A stretch of 64,000 nt of DNA from Verrucomicrobia bacterium Tous-C9LFEB (GCA_002304345.1 NEUU01000007.1:62001-126000), one strand, 5' to 3'; positions 34,791-47,378 are shown, numbered from the stretch's first letter. The notes: generated from the sequence alone by a model not told the origin. Program-made: numbers and translations.

Positions 34791-35153
34791 CGACTCAGCG
34801 AGTCCCGGCGTCACGCCAGCCTCCTGATGCAAAAATATCGCACACGCAGCGAACCTAGCTCACCTAACGCAAACGCTCGGGCGCATTCTGTGCTAAAACG
34901 GGACACATGCCGGGTCTCTGCTCATTTGAAATCTCCGATCTCAAATTTCCAATTCCCTTTCCGTTTGGTCTACACCGACCGCTCCACCCAACAGAGACGG
35001 TTGAACCCTGGAGCCGCTTGTCGACGATATTCATTTTTCTCACCATTCCCACCCCCTCCCCACGTCCTTTTTGATTATTATTGCAACTATGTTTGCAATA
35101 TTTCATGCTCGCTGGCGCTAACACTCTCTTTCACCCCGACTTTTTTGACCTCT
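34791..35153. other. Intergenic region upstream of the GH42 gene
   Basis: 363 bases without a gene I can support. The reading frame open from 34827 is only an upstream extension of the GH42 frame. A small hairpin (GACTC-AGC-GAGTC) follows the LacI stop. An operator-like inverted repeat lies at 35080-35099, and an AT-rich tract precedes it. Confidence 0.5.
35080..35099. promoter_or_regulatory. Operator-like inverted repeat upstream of GH42
   Basis: ATTGCAA (35080-35086) and TTGCAAT (35093-35099) are perfect inverted arms with a six-base spacer, about 55 bases before the GH42 ATG. This is a plausible LacI-type operator. No second copy was found in front of the GH2 gene. Confidence 0.4.
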
Positions 35154-37196
35154 ATGGCCCTTTCCTGGAAACACCCGATCAAAGACCTCCTCCATGGCGG
35201 CGATTACAATCCCGAACAATGGTCCCCCGACGTCTGGCGCGAAGACATCCGCCTGATGAAAAAGGCCCGCATCAACTGTGTCTCCATCGGCATCTTCTCG
35301 TGGTCCCATCTCGAGCCGGAAGAGGGGCGTTACGACTTCGCGTGGATGGATGAATTGATCGGGCTCCTGAGCAGCAACGGCATCGCCTCCGTCCTCGCCA
35401 CACCCAGCGGCGCGCGGCCACCATGGCTGTCGCAACGTTACCCCGAGGTCCTGCGGGTCAATGATCAGGGCATTCGCAATCTCTACGGACAACGCCACAA
35501 CCATTGCCTCACCTCGCCCGTCTATCGCGAGAAGGTCGCCGCCATCAACCGCCGTCTCGCCGAACGCTACGGCGCGAACGATTCCGTCATCCTCTGGCAC
35601 ATCTCCAACGAGTTCAGCGGCGAATGCCATTGTGACCTCTGCCAATCCGCTTTTCGCGACTGGCTGCGCCGCCGCTACGGCACCCTCGACGCGCTCAATG
35701 CCGCGTGGTGGACCTCCTTCTGGAGCCATCGTTACACCGACTGGAACCAGATCGACGCCCCCTCCTCGCGTGGCGATCGCGTGCACGGCCAGAATCTCGC
35801 CTGGCAACGTTTTGTCACCGACCAGACCGTGAACTTCTTCAACGCCGAGGTCGCGGCCCTGCGCGAATTCGACACGAAAACGCCCGTCACCACGAACTTC
35901 ATGGGCGCGTTTCCCGGCCTCGATTACGTGGAATTCGCGCGTCACCTCGACATCGTCAGTTGGGACAGCTATCCCCGCTGGCACAGCGATCCGCATTCCG
36001 ACGCCGCCATCGGCGCGGAGACCTCCTTCACGCACGACCTCACCCGTTGCCTGAAGAGGGATCAGCCCTTCCTCCTCATGGAAAGCACCCCCAGCCAGGT
36101 GAACTGGCAGCAGGTGAACAAGCTCAAGCGGCCCGGCATGCATCAGCTCTCCTCGCTGCAAGCCATCGCCCACGGGTCCGACTCGGTGCAGTATTTCCAG
36201 TGGCGCAAGAGTCGCGGTTCCTGCGAGAAATTTCACGGCGCCGTCGTGGATCATTGCGGGCATGAAAACACCCGCACCTTTCGCGATGTCACGCAGCTCG
36301 GCGAAACGCTCGCGCAACTTTCCCAACTCCCCGGCAGCCTCGTTCCCGCCCGCGCGGCCGTGATCTACGACTGGAACAACCGCTGGGCCATTGATGCTTA
36401 CTACGGCCTGCGTCAGGATAAAAAGAATTACTTCGAGGAAGTGCTGCAATACTACCGCGGTCTCTGGGATCTCTCCATCTCCACCGACTGCGTGGACGAG
36501 AGTGCCAGTCTCGACCGCTATCAACTCGTCGTCGCGCCGATGCTTTACCTGCTCAAGCCCGGCATGGCGGAAAAACTCGAAGCTTTCGTGCAACGCGGCG
36601 GCACCCTCATCACCTCCGCCCTGACCGGGCTCGTCGATCAGGACGATCTCGTTTTCGCCGGGGGCGCTCCCGGACCGCTACGCAAGCTACTTGGCCTCTG
36701 GGTCGAGGAAACCGACGCGCTCTATGATCACGACACCGTCGTCGTGCGCCCGCTGAAGGGACTTCCCTCGCTGCAAGGCGAATTCGCCGCCCGCGAAATC
36801 TGCGAGCGAGTGCATCTCGAAACCGCCGTTCCGCTGGCTGTCTATGGCTCGCAGTTCTACGCGGGGGAACCGTGCCTCAGCGAAAACCGTTTCGGTCAAG
36901 GCAGCGCCTACCACGTCGCCTGCCGAGTGGAAGCGAAATTCACCCACGCCCTGCTGCGCGACATCGCGGCGCGGATCGGTCTTCAGTCCAACTGGTCCCT
37001 GCCGCTACCCGAGGGAGTCAATGTCCAGAAACGAGCCTCGGCTCAGGGCGAATTCTACTTTGCCATGAACTTCAATCCGCGCGAGGTCACCCTGCCCGCC
37101 CCCGCCTTCCCGCTCCGGGACGAACTCAGCGGCCAACCGGTCACCGGCCCGCTGTCCTTGCCCTCCTATGGCGTGACGGTGTTACGCCGGGACTAA
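35154..37196 (+). CDS. Beta-galactosidase, glycoside hydrolase family 42
   Basis: A 680-residue cytoplasmic beta-galactosidase. The N-terminal barrel opens with LLHGGDYNPEQW, has the acid/base Glu153 in WHISNEFSG and the nucleophile Glu310 in LLMESTPSQVNW. The cysteines in ECHCDLCQ match the zinc-binding loop of GH42. The trimerisation domain (about 395-600) and a C-terminal beta domain follow. Length fits the family. The ATG at 35154 starts exactly where the family begins; the longer upstream frame adds about 109 residues with no similarity. It precedes the GH2 gene by 108 bases. Confidence 0.92.
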   Translation: MALSWKHPIKDLLHGGDYNPEQWSPDVWREDIRLMKKARINCVSIGIFSWSHLEPEEGRYDFAWMDELIGLLSSNGIASVLATPSGARPPWLSQRYPEVLRVNDQGIRNLYGQRHNHCLTSPVYREKVAAINRRLAERYGANDSVILWHISNEFSGECHCDLCQSAFRDWLRRRYGTLDALNAAWWTSFWSHRYTDWNQIDAPSSRGDRVHGQNLAWQRFVTDQTVNFFNAEVAALREFDTKTPVTTNFMGAFPGLDYVEFARHLDIVSWDSYPRWHSDPHSDAAIGAETSFTHDLTRCLKRDQPFLLMESTPSQVNWQQVNKLKRPGMHQLSSLQAIAHGSDSVQYFQWRKSRGSCEKFHGAVVDHCGHENTRTFRDVTQLGETLAQLSQLPGSLVPARAAVIYDWNNRWAIDAYYGLRQDKKNYFEEVLQYYRGLWDLSISTDCVDESASLDRYQLVVAPMLYLLKPGMAEKLEAFVQRGGTLITSALTGLVDQDDLVFAGGAPGPLRKLLGLWVEETDALYDHDTVVVRPLKGLPSLQGEFAAREICERVHLETAVPLAVYGSQFYAGEPCLSENRFGQGSAYHVACRVEAKFTHALLRDIAARIGLQSNWSLPLPEGVNVQKRASAQGEFYFAMNFNPREVTLPAPAFPLRDELSGQPVTGPLSLPSYGVTVLRRD

Positions 37197-37241
37197 ACGA
37201 AAGCCTCTCCTCTCGGCGCACCGCCTGAAAGTTCAGAGTGA

Positions 37242-40442
<3,201 letters not shown>

Positions 40443-40456
40443 GCGGACCCTATAAT

Positions 40457-40494
40457 AAAACCGGCGGGAGCTTGACGCTGCCGCCGGTTTTTAT
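40457..40494. terminator. Bidirectional intrinsic terminator
   Basis: A perfect 11-base stem (AAAACCGGCGG at 40457-40467 with its complement at 40481-40491) closes a 13-base loop, with T-rich sequence on both strands beyond it. It lies between the convergent lacZ and FAD-oxidoreductase stops. Confidence 0.9.
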
Positions 40495-40514
40495 TTCACA
40501 GATCGTCGTCCCAC

Positions 40515-42320
40515 TCAATATACCGCGATCTCAAACAGCCGCGCGCTTGTCGCACCGTGCGTCTCTTTCGCCACGATCCGCAAGGCCTTCACTTTGATAG
40601 GCGACTCCAACCGATGCACGCGCTTGCGGAGGTAATTATCCGTCTCGGTCGCAATCACCTTGCCGTCGGCCAGAATTTCGTACGACTTGATCAATTCCGG
40701 TTGCGGTCCACGAATCCCCTGCTTCGTATGATGATCGCTCGGCGTCAACATCAACTCGCGTTGCAGAATGCCGCTGTCGAACGTCAGATGAATCTCGCTC
40801 ACTTCCTTCGGTTCATCGAAACGCAATTCCAACCATGCGGGCAATTCTGTCGATTCCCAATGGTGCGGCTTTCCATCCGCCCACGGACCAAAGGAACCGA
40901 TCAGATCACGACTGACTCCATCCAGCACGAGGTCCGCGGCAAATCCCTCCCGACTCGACGAGGCCTTCACGTCTCCCTGCTTCATCAGTTGAAGCACCGT
41001 CTCGTTGCGAAGGTTCGGTAAATACGCGTCGTCCTTGATCAACCGCTGCTGCAAGGTCTTCACCCGCTCCTCGCGATTCAGTTCAGCGAGAGTTACTCCC
41101 TGCTCGATGGCTAACGCCGCCGCCGTGCCAATGGCCTGCCCCATCACGGAACACGTGGCCATCACCCGCGTACTGGCAAACGCCACGTGCGTCGCGCTGA
41201 TATTGCGTCCCGCAAAAAGGAGATTCGGCACATTGCGCGAATAGAGCGATCCGAAGGGAATCGTGTAAATCTTATCGAGATGCGTGGGCGTGAAGGGCGG
41301 TTCGTCCGGTACGTCCACCCCCTGCGGCGGGTGAATATCAATCGCCCAACCTCCATACGCCACCGCGTCCGCGAAGAGACGTCCCCCCAGCACATCGTGT
41401 TGCGTCAAAATATGCGACCCCAGCAAACGGCGCGATTCGCGTTTCGCCGGAATCGATCCCACCCAGTCGAGCGCCCAGTTGGCTGCCGCCGGATGATCGC
41501 CCGAGTTCTTGACGTAATCCCAGACGCCGAGCGCAATGCGCAGCAATTCGTGACGAATCGGTTCATTGTCCGCGATTGTATCCAGCTGACCGCCCCATTC
41601 GAACCACCAATAGCCGTATTCGTAGCTGTGAATCGGGCGATGCTTAAAATCTGCTTTTGTAAATTTGCGAACCCAGCTCGGCGCGCGAAACGGTTGCGGC
41701 GTGGCATGCTCTCGCCCCGTGATCAAAATGGAACTGCCCAAGGTCCAGCGATCCGCTTTTTCCTGCGCGAGACTTTCGCCGTACTCCGCCTTGCTCTCGC
41801 GACCCACCGTGTAATCCGCGCCCGCTTCATAACCCAATCGCGAATCGCCCGAGCAATCGGCAAAAAACTTCGCCGTGATTTCGAATTGCTCCTCCGTCGA
41901 ATTTTTCAGCGCCGTCACGCTGCGAATCTCTTTCCCCTCGACCGTGCAACCGATGCATGCCGTATCCAGGAGCAGGATGATGTTCGGCTCCAGCGTCACT
42001 TTCTCGTAAAGCAAGAGATCCCATTGCGAGTAACTCCGGTGCGGATTGCGCATCGCGTCTTCCAATCGCAATTCCTCGATGAGCCCCGACTCGCGCAGAC
42101 CACGTTTGCTGCCGTGGCAGTCCGCGCCAACGATATGCATCTTCACTTCGCTCGACGCGTTACCGCCCAGCATGGAACGATCCTGAATCAACACCACGCG
42201 CAGTCCATTGCGGGCCGCGGCCAGAGCCGCGCTCACGCCCGCCATGCCGCCGCCCACCACCACGAAGTCGGCTTGAAGCGTTTTCAGTTTCACCTTGTTT
42301 TTTAAAGGGGTCGCATTCAT
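40515..42320 (-). CDS. FAD-dependent oxidoreductase with C-terminal discoidin-like domain
   Basis: A 601-residue flavoprotein of the FAD_oxidored type. The dinucleotide-binding loop is VVVGGGMAGVSAALAAARNG at about 21-40, followed by the second family motif LGGNASSEVKMHI and, later, LLFAGRNISATHVAFASTRVMATC. From about 450 onward a domain with LPAWLELRFDEPKEVSEIHLTF resembles the F5/8 type C (discoidin, CBM32-like) fold. No signal peptide is visible. Relatives are common beside glycan-degradation genes in this phylum, but their reaction is generally unknown. It is divergent from an AraC regulator and has GGAGGA upstream. Confidence 0.85.
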   Translation of the reverse strand: MNATPLKNKVKLKTLQADFVVVGGGMAGVSAALAAARNGLRVVLIQDRSMLGGNASSEVKMHIVGADCHGSKRGLRESGLIEELRLEDAMRNPHRSYSQWDLLLYEKVTLEPNIILLLDTACIGCTVEGKEIRSVTALKNSTEEQFEITAKFFADCSGDSRLGYEAGADYTVGRESKAEYGESLAQEKADRWTLGSSILITGREHATPQPFRAPSWVRKFTKADFKHRPIHSYEYGYWWFEWGGQLDTIADNEPIRHELLRIALGVWDYVKNSGDHPAAANWALDWVGSIPAKRESRRLLGSHILTQHDVLGGRLFADAVAYGGWAIDIHPPQGVDVPDEPPFTPTHLDKIYTIPFGSLYSRNVPNLLFAGRNISATHVAFASTRVMATCSVMGQAIGTAAALAIEQGVTLAELNREERVKTLQQRLIKDDAYLPNLRNETVLQLMKQGDVKASSSREGFAADLVLDGVSRDLIGSFGPWADGKPHHWESTELPAWLELRFDEPKEVSEIHLTFDSGILQRELMLTPSDHHTKQGIRGPQPELIKSYEILADGKVIATETDNYLRKRVHRLESPIKVKALRIVAKETHGATSARLFEIAVY

Positions 42321-42399
42321 CGTATTTGTGTTCCTCCATTCAGTTTAATTTCATTTCTTTCGAATTAAATGGATTATTTGCGCGTTTATTTGTGTTTTT

Positions 42400-43206
42400 A
42401 TGATTTTTAATCCCAAAATCTACTCGCTTCATTTGAATGATCCCTGCGGACGTATGAGTTGCGGTCCCGGCTGGGGCCGCGAACGGAACGCCTCCCTCCG
42501 CCTGCCCGATCTGGAGTTATGGTTCGTCTGGAAGGGCCACGGCTGGATGAAAACCCAGAATCGGGAATTCACACTGCTACCCGGCTTTTGTGCGCTGATG
42601 CGACCCGGAGGCATTTACGATGCCGGTCACGATGAAAGTCATCCACTAGGCATCACCTATATCCACTTCGATGTGCACTCCTGCCGTACCGGGAAAAAAA
42701 TCACCCCCACGCTTTCTCGGCAGTGGCCGGAATTTTTCGAGATCAGCGATCCCGATTATTTCGACACCGTCACCCGGCGCATCGTAGAACTCTTCCCCAT
42801 CCATCCCCGACTGGGCGAGGACATCCTGCGGGGATTATTGCAAGACCTCCTGCAACGTCCGGTCCTCGGCCAACACGCTGCTCCGGCACCTGCGTACGGC
42901 ATCGCCGCCCTCACCGCCCGCATTCGTTCCAGTTCGGAACGGCTTCCCACCGTGGCTGCGCTGGCGACGGAAATGCATATGAGCGCAGGTCATTTCTCGC
43001 GCTTGTTCAAGAAAACCACGGGGCAGAGTCCGCTCGATTTTCTCGTGGAAACACGACTGGCCCGCGCCCGGCACCTCCTCCGCGAGACGCCGCTCAGCAT
43101 TGGAGAAATCGCCGAGCGACTCGACTACGCCGACGTCTATTTCTTCAGCCGCCAGTTCAAGCAAAAGACCGGCGTCTCGCCGCTGGCTTATCGACGGAAC
43201 GGATAA
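42400..43206 (+). CDS. AraC-family transcriptional regulator
   Basis: A 268-residue regulator with an N-terminal cupin-like sensor (PGFCALMRPGGIYDAGHDE, GITYIHFDVHS) and two helix-turn-helix motifs at the C-terminus (LATEMHMSAGHFSRLFKKTTG and IAERLDYADVYFFSRQFKQKTG, ending SPLAYRR). It is divergent from the FAD oxidoreductase, 79 bases apart, and probably activates it in response to a sugar. It ends 14 bases before the convergent oxidoreductase at 43221. Confidence 0.92.
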   Translation: MIFNPKIYSLHLNDPCGRMSCGPGWGRERNASLRLPDLELWFVWKGHGWMKTQNREFTLLPGFCALMRPGGIYDAGHDESHPLGITYIHFDVHSCRTGKKITPTLSRQWPEFFEISDPDYFDTVTRRIVELFPIHPRLGEDILRGLLQDLLQRPVLGQHAAPAPAYGIAALTARIRSSSERLPTVAALATEMHMSAGHFSRLFKKTTGQSPLDFLVETRLARARHLLRETPLSIGEIAERLDYADVYFFSRQFKQKTGVSPLAYRRNG

Positions 43207-43220
43207 GCGAACTCAAACTG

Positions 43221-44231
43221 CTAGAATCCTTCCAGCACGATCTTCCCAATCATGCGCCCGCTCTCAACCTCGCGATGGGCTTCGCGCAGATTGACGGCGT
43301 TGATCGTTCCGAGTTCACGAGTCAGGGTGGTACGCAATTTCCCCGCGTCGATCAGATCGGCGACTTCATTGAGCAGACGGTGTTGCGCCTGAATATCCTC
43401 CGTGCCGAACATGGATCGCGTGTACATGAATTCCCAGTGCAACGACCCGCTTTTTTGTTTGAGCAACGTCACATCGAGCGTCTTCGGATCGTCGATGAGG
43501 CCGAACTTCCCCTGCGGAGCAAGCACCTCGACCAAGGCCGGATAATTCTTTTCCGTTCCGGTCAAACTGGCAATCAGCGGCACGGTGGGGAAACCAATCT
43601 CCTTGAGCTGCGGCGCGAGCGGCTGCGAGTGATCAACCACATGATGCGCTCCCAAATCCAGACACCATTGCCGCGACTCTGCGCGGGAAGCGGTCGCAAT
43701 GACCGTCAAGGACGTCAGTTGCCGCGCCAATTGAATCAGCATCGATCCCACTCCGCCCGCGCCACCGGCAATGAGCAATGCCCCCGAGGTCGCGCTCGCC
43801 CGGCTGACCTGAAAGCGGTCGAACAAGAGTTCCCATGCCGTGATCGTGGTCAACGGCATCGCCGCCGTCTGCGCCACGCTGAGTGATTTCGGTTTGCGTC
43901 CGACGATTCGCTCGTCGACCAGATGAAATTCCGCATTGGTTCCGGGGCGTACAATCGAGCCTGCATAAAAAACCGCATCGCCCGACTTGAACAACGTCAC
44001 GTCTGCGCCCACCGCCTCCACCACGCCGACCGCGTCCCAACCCAGAATTTGATACTCCCCCGCCGGAGGTGTCTTGCGTACGCGCACCTTCGTATCCACC
44101 GGATTCACCGAGACCGCCTGCACCCGCACCAGCAGATCGCGCGCGCCCGGCTGGGGAACCTCGGTCGTAAAATCGACGAGAGATTGCGGGTCTTCAATGG
44201 GGAGAGAACGTTGGTAGCCAATTGCCTTCAT
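43221..44231 (-). CDS. Zinc-independent alcohol dehydrogenase/quinone oxidoreductase family protein
   Basis: A 336-residue medium-chain dehydrogenase of the quinone-oxidoreductase branch. It has an N-terminal GroES-like domain (VRVQAVSVNPVDTKVR, GWDAVGVVEAVGADV) and a nucleotide-binding loop LLIAGGAGGVGSMLIQLAR. The catalytic-zinc cysteine is replaced (GWDAVG), as in zeta-crystallin-like enzymes. It probably reduces quinones or enones with NADPH. It is divergent from the DNA polymerase gene. Confidence 0.88.
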   Translation of the reverse strand: MKAIGYQRSLPIEDPQSLVDFTTEVPQPGARDLLVRVQAVSVNPVDTKVRVRKTPPAGEYQILGWDAVGVVEAVGADVTLFKSGDAVFYAGSIVRPGTNAEFHLVDERIVGRKPKSLSVAQTAAMPLTTITAWELLFDRFQVSRASATSGALLIAGGAGGVGSMLIQLARQLTSLTVIATASRAESRQWCLDLGAHHVVDHSQPLAPQLKEIGFPTVPLIASLTGTEKNYPALVEVLAPQGKFGLIDDPKTLDVTLLKQKSGSLHWEFMYTRSMFGTEDIQAQHRLLNEVADLIDAGKLRTTLTRELGTINAVNLREAHREVESGRMIGKIVLEGF

Positions 44232-44289
44232 GATTCTTCTATTCTAGGGCCCTCGCTTGTCGGGTCAAATGATGGCGAAAAATTGTTAC

Positions 44290-44309
44290 AATTATACAGA
44301 AGTATAATT
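44290..44309. promoter_or_regulatory. Perfect palindrome at the divergent qor-like/dinB promoters
   Basis: AATTATAC-AGAA-GTATAATT: 8-base arms and a 4-base spacer. Each arm contains a TATAAT -10-like hexamer in one orientation (44303-44308 on plus, 44291-44296 on minus), so one bound protein could control both directions. It does not have GTTC/GAAC or CTGT/ACAG arms of known LexA boxes. Confidence 0.5.
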
Positions 44310-44344
44310 CTTGATTTCCGCCGCCACCGTTTCAAAATGGCCTC

Positions 44345-45577
44345 ATGCCGTTGCGCAGTCTTTTTGTCGATTTCAATTCCTACTTCGCCTCCGTCGAACA
44401 ACAGACGAGGCCCGAGTTGCGCAACCGGCCGGTCGGCGTTGTTCCTGTCCTCTCCGAAACCACCTGCTGCATTGCCGCCAGCTATGAAGCCAAGCAGTTC
44501 GGAGTCAAAACCGGCACGCTTGTTCACGAAGCACGCAAGCTCTGCCCGCGTATCCGCATTGTGGAAGCCCGCCCGGAAATCTACGTGCGCTATCACAATG
44601 ACCTCGTCGCAGCCGTCGATTCCGTCCTGCCCGTTTCTTCCATCCAATCTATTGACGAAATGGCCTGCGACCTCAACGGTCCTTTTCAGCAGCGCGAAAA
44701 AGCCCTCGCCCTCGCGCATCAGGTCAAAGCCACCATCGCCAGCCGGGTGGGACCATGGATGAAATGCTCCATCGGCATCGCCCCGAATGATTTTCTGGCC
44801 AAGACCGCCTCGGACATGCAAAAGCCCAACGGTCTCGTCGTCATCGAATCGCACGATTTGCCCCAGTGTCTTTATCACCTCGAACTGCGCGATTTCTGCG
44901 GTATCGGCCGCAACATGGACGCACGCTTGCGGCAGCACGGCATTTGCACGGTCGAAGCACTCTGCACCGCCTCGGCCTCCACCTTGCGCCGAGCGTGGGG
45001 TAGCATCGAGGGAGAACGGCTGCACGCGAAGCTGCGCGGCGAAGTGGTCTATTCTCCACCGACACAAAAAAGTTCCATCAGCCACTCGCACGTCCTCGCG
45101 CCCGAACTGCGCAACGATGCGGACGCCTACTCGGTGCTCAACCGGCTCCTGCAAAAAGCGGCCATGCGCCTGCGCAAGGACGGCTACCTCGCCGGGGCCA
45201 TGGGCATCTACCTCAAGTACACCGGTGGCAACGACGGTTGGCATCAGGAGATGCATTTCCAGGAAACGCAGGACACCATCGAATTCCTGCGCGTGATGGA
45301 AACGCTCTGGCAACAACGTCCCTCCCGGCCTCCCGGCGCTCCGATGCAAGTGGGCGTTTACTTACTCGGCCTCACCGACCTGCATTGCCGCACCCTGCCC
45401 CTCTTCGGTGAAGGCAAGGCCCGGCCCGCGCTCAATGCGGTCGTGGATAAACTCAATACGCTTTACGGCAAAAACACCGTCTACTTCGGCGGCGCCCACA
45501 CGGCGCTGCAATCCGCTCCGATGCGCATCGCGTTCAACCGCATCCCCGACATCGAAACCGAATCCGACGACTGCTAG
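44345..45577 (+). CDS. dinB: Y-family DNA polymerase (Pol IV/DinB type)
   Basis: A 410-residue translesion polymerase. Catalytic carboxylates are Asp9 in FVDFNSYFASVE and Asp104-Glu105 in SIDEM. The fingers region has SYEAKQFGVKTGT, the thumb helix-hairpin-helix follows (FCGIGRNMDARLRQHGICTVEAL), and the little-finger domain ends before the C-terminus. I see no clear beta-clamp motif at the end. The second metal-loop position has Asn where Pol IV often has Asp (DFNSYF against DMDCFF). Such enzymes copy across damaged bases. Confidence 0.88.
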   Translation: MPLRSLFVDFNSYFASVEQQTRPELRNRPVGVVPVLSETTCCIAASYEAKQFGVKTGTLVHEARKLCPRIRIVEARPEIYVRYHNDLVAAVDSVLPVSSIQSIDEMACDLNGPFQQREKALALAHQVKATIASRVGPWMKCSIGIAPNDFLAKTASDMQKPNGLVVIESHDLPQCLYHLELRDFCGIGRNMDARLRQHGICTVEALCTASASTLRRAWGSIEGERLHAKLRGEVVYSPPTQKSSISHSHVLAPELRNDADAYSVLNRLLQKAAMRLRKDGYLAGAMGIYLKYTGGNDGWHQEMHFQETQDTIEFLRVMETLWQQRPSRPPGAPMQVGVYLLGLTDLHCRTLPLFGEGKARPALNAVVDKLNTLYGKNTVYFGGAHTALQSAPMRIAFNRIPDIETESDDC

Positions 45578-45611
45578 CGCAGGGCAATAGCTGGCGTGAG
45601 ATGCACGCCGC

Positions 45612-45860
45612 TCAGTGCCGAATGGATTTGAATACCGCAAAAATCACACCACTCAAAACCAAATACCCAACCGTGGTCACAATGAAAGCAATGGGCGCAA
45701 AAGGGTCCATGTAACCCAGTTGCACAAAGACAATCACCTGAAACAGAAAAGACGACACAAGCGCCGCAGACAGCCAATGCCACCATTTGGTTCTACCCGC
45801 AAAGCCAAACGCCATCGAAACCACCATTCCGAGGACAATCATGATCACAATGCCAATCAT
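45612..45860 (-). CDS. Small hydrophobic membrane protein
   Basis: An 82-residue protein with three likely membrane helices: IGIVIMIVLGMVVSMAFGF, WLSAALVSSFLFQVIVFVQL and IAFIVTTVGYLVLSGVIFAVF. The regular hydrophobic pattern and charged tail (KSIRH) favour this frame over the opposite-strand frame covering the same bases. There is no ribosome-binding site and no known family. It lies isolated between dinB and the RND operon. Confidence 0.55.
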   Translation of the reverse strand: MIGIVIMIVLGMVVSMAFGFAGRTKWWHWLSAALVSSFLFQVIVFVQLGYMDPFAPIAFIVTTVGYLVLSGVIFAVFKSIRH

Positions 45861-45918
45861 CTTGTGATCGCAATGGAATCACTTTCATTGCAGACAATCA
45901 ACTATTGAGTACTAAACC

Positions 45919-47364
45919 TCAGCTACTGGGTGCAGGGCTCGGCCCTGCCCAGCCACCACCGAGCGCCTTGATCAGCAGCACATGCGTGATGTATCGTTGC
46001 GCGAGATTTTGCGCGGCGGCCCGCTGATTCTCCAACGCCGAGCGTTGCGCATCGACCACATCGAGGTATGACACCAAGCCGTCCGTATAGCGGCGGTTGG
46101 AAAGCGAGAACGCCCGTTGCGAGGCATTGACCGCCCGCGCCAGCGCTTCTGATTGCCGGGATAAATAGTGCAACCCGGAAAGGCCATCTTCCACCTCGCG
46201 GAAAGCCTGCAAGACCTGTCCACGATATTGCGCCACGGTTTCCAGATAAACCGCTTCCGCCCGGCTCAAGTTCGCCGCGTTCTGACCACCATTGAAAATC
46301 GGCAGTGAAATGCTCGGTCCCACCGACCACAATCGACTCGGCCAATTGAACAGTGAACCGAGATCGACACTTTCAAAGCCAGCCGAACCGGTCAACTTCA
46401 CCACCGGGAAAAAAGCCGCCTTGGCCACGCCGATGCGCGCGTTCGCCGCTGCCATCGTCCGTTCCGCTTCGGAAACGTCCGGTCGCCGCTCCAGCAATTC
46501 CGAGGGCAATCCGACCGGGATGACCGGAGGCAAACCCGTCAGCGGATTTTCCGCCAGCTTGAAAGATTCCGGCGTCGCTCCGAGCAGTACCGCCAGCGCA
46601 TGCGACAATTCCGCGCGTCGCCGTTGCACTGCGGCTAGTTCCGACTCCGCATTCGCGACGAGCGTCTCCGACTGCGCCACCTCAAGGTCATTGCTGATGC
46701 CGCCCTTGAACCGAATCCGGATCAAATCGAGCGCCTTTTGACGCAGCTCCAGCGTGTCCCGCAAAATGACCAGCTCCGCATCCGCCGAGCGCAGGCTGAA
46801 ATAATTCTGCGCCACATCGGCATGCAGGGTCAGGCGCACCGTTTCAAACTCCGCCACGCTCACCTGCACATCGGCCTTGGCCGCCTCGACACTGCGGCGC
46901 ACGCGGCCCCAGATATCCAGTTCATAACCGAGATCGAGGGTCAACTGCGTATCGCTCGAAGTGAAATCTGTATTCGAACCGCTGGCCACCGGACGATTCG
47001 CCGACTGGCGGAATTCCGATCCACCCCCGTTTAAATCCAGAGTCGGGAGAAACTGCGACCGCGCCACCCGCGCAATCGCCCGCGCCTGATCCACCCGCGC
47101 CACGGCGGCCTTCAAATTCTGATTATTCGCCGAGGCCCGCTCCTGCAATTCATCGAGCTGGCGATCGCCGTAAAGCTCCCACCATTTTCCCTTCGCCAGC
47201 GCATCCTGCGGCACGGCCTGCTTCCACTCGCCGAACTGCTGCCCCTTCTCCGTGTAAGCGGGAGGTGTTTCGACCGTGGGCTTCTGGTAGTCGGGACCGA
47301 CGCTGCAACCGGCCAGTCCCGCGCCCAGCATAAGGCCCGGCATCCAACGTAAAATATAATGCAT
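45919..47364 (-). CDS. RND efflux outer-membrane lipoprotein (NodT/OprM type)
   Basis: A 481-residue TolC-fold lipoprotein. The lipobox is LAGC with the lipidated Cys20, followed by the family start SVGPDYQKPTVETPPAY. Two homologous coiled-coil halves carry NQNLKAAVARVDQARAIAR and FRGGIS-like turns (FKGGISNDLEVAQSE and YTDGLVSYLDVVDAQ). It is the third gene of an RND operon, 14 bases after the adaptor gene, and forms its outer-membrane exit duct. Confidence 0.93.
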   Translation of the reverse strand: MHYILRWMPGLMLGAGLAGCSVGPDYQKPTVETPPAYTEKGQQFGEWKQAVPQDALAKGKWWELYGDRQLDELQERASANNQNLKAAVARVDQARAIARVARSQFLPTLDLNGGGSEFRQSANRPVASGSNTDFTSSDTQLTLDLGYELDIWGRVRRSVEAAKADVQVSVAEFETVRLTLHADVAQNYFSLRSADAELVILRDTLELRQKALDLIRIRFKGGISNDLEVAQSETLVANAESELAAVQRRRAELSHALAVLLGATPESFKLAENPLTGLPPVIPVGLPSELLERRPDVSEAERTMAAANARIGVAKAAFFPVVKLTGSAGFESVDLGSLFNWPSRLWSVGPSISLPIFNGGQNAANLSRAEAVYLETVAQYRGQVLQAFREVEDGLSGLHYLSRQSEALARAVNASQRAFSLSNRRYTDGLVSYLDVVDAQRSALENQRAAAQNLAQRYITHVLLIKALGGGWAGPSPAPSS

Positions 47365-47378
47365 TCCCTCGGCCTTCC

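Noticed and set aside
34827..35153. Upstream extension of the GH42 frame
   Set aside because: The added 109 residues have no similarity to the family, and the bases have intergenic character with an operator-like repeat.
35118..36593. 491-codon open frame on the minus strand
   Set aside because: Opposite the GH42 gene with both catalytic glutamates in place; no start signal and no domain.
44232..44344. LexA box in front of dinB
   Set aside because: No GTTC/GAAC or CTGT/ACAG arms were found; the only strong symmetry is the AATTATAC palindrome.
45615..45908. 97-codon frame on the plus strand
   Set aside because: Opposite the small three-helix membrane protein; this strand gives a His/Arg/Asn-rich sequence without structure.
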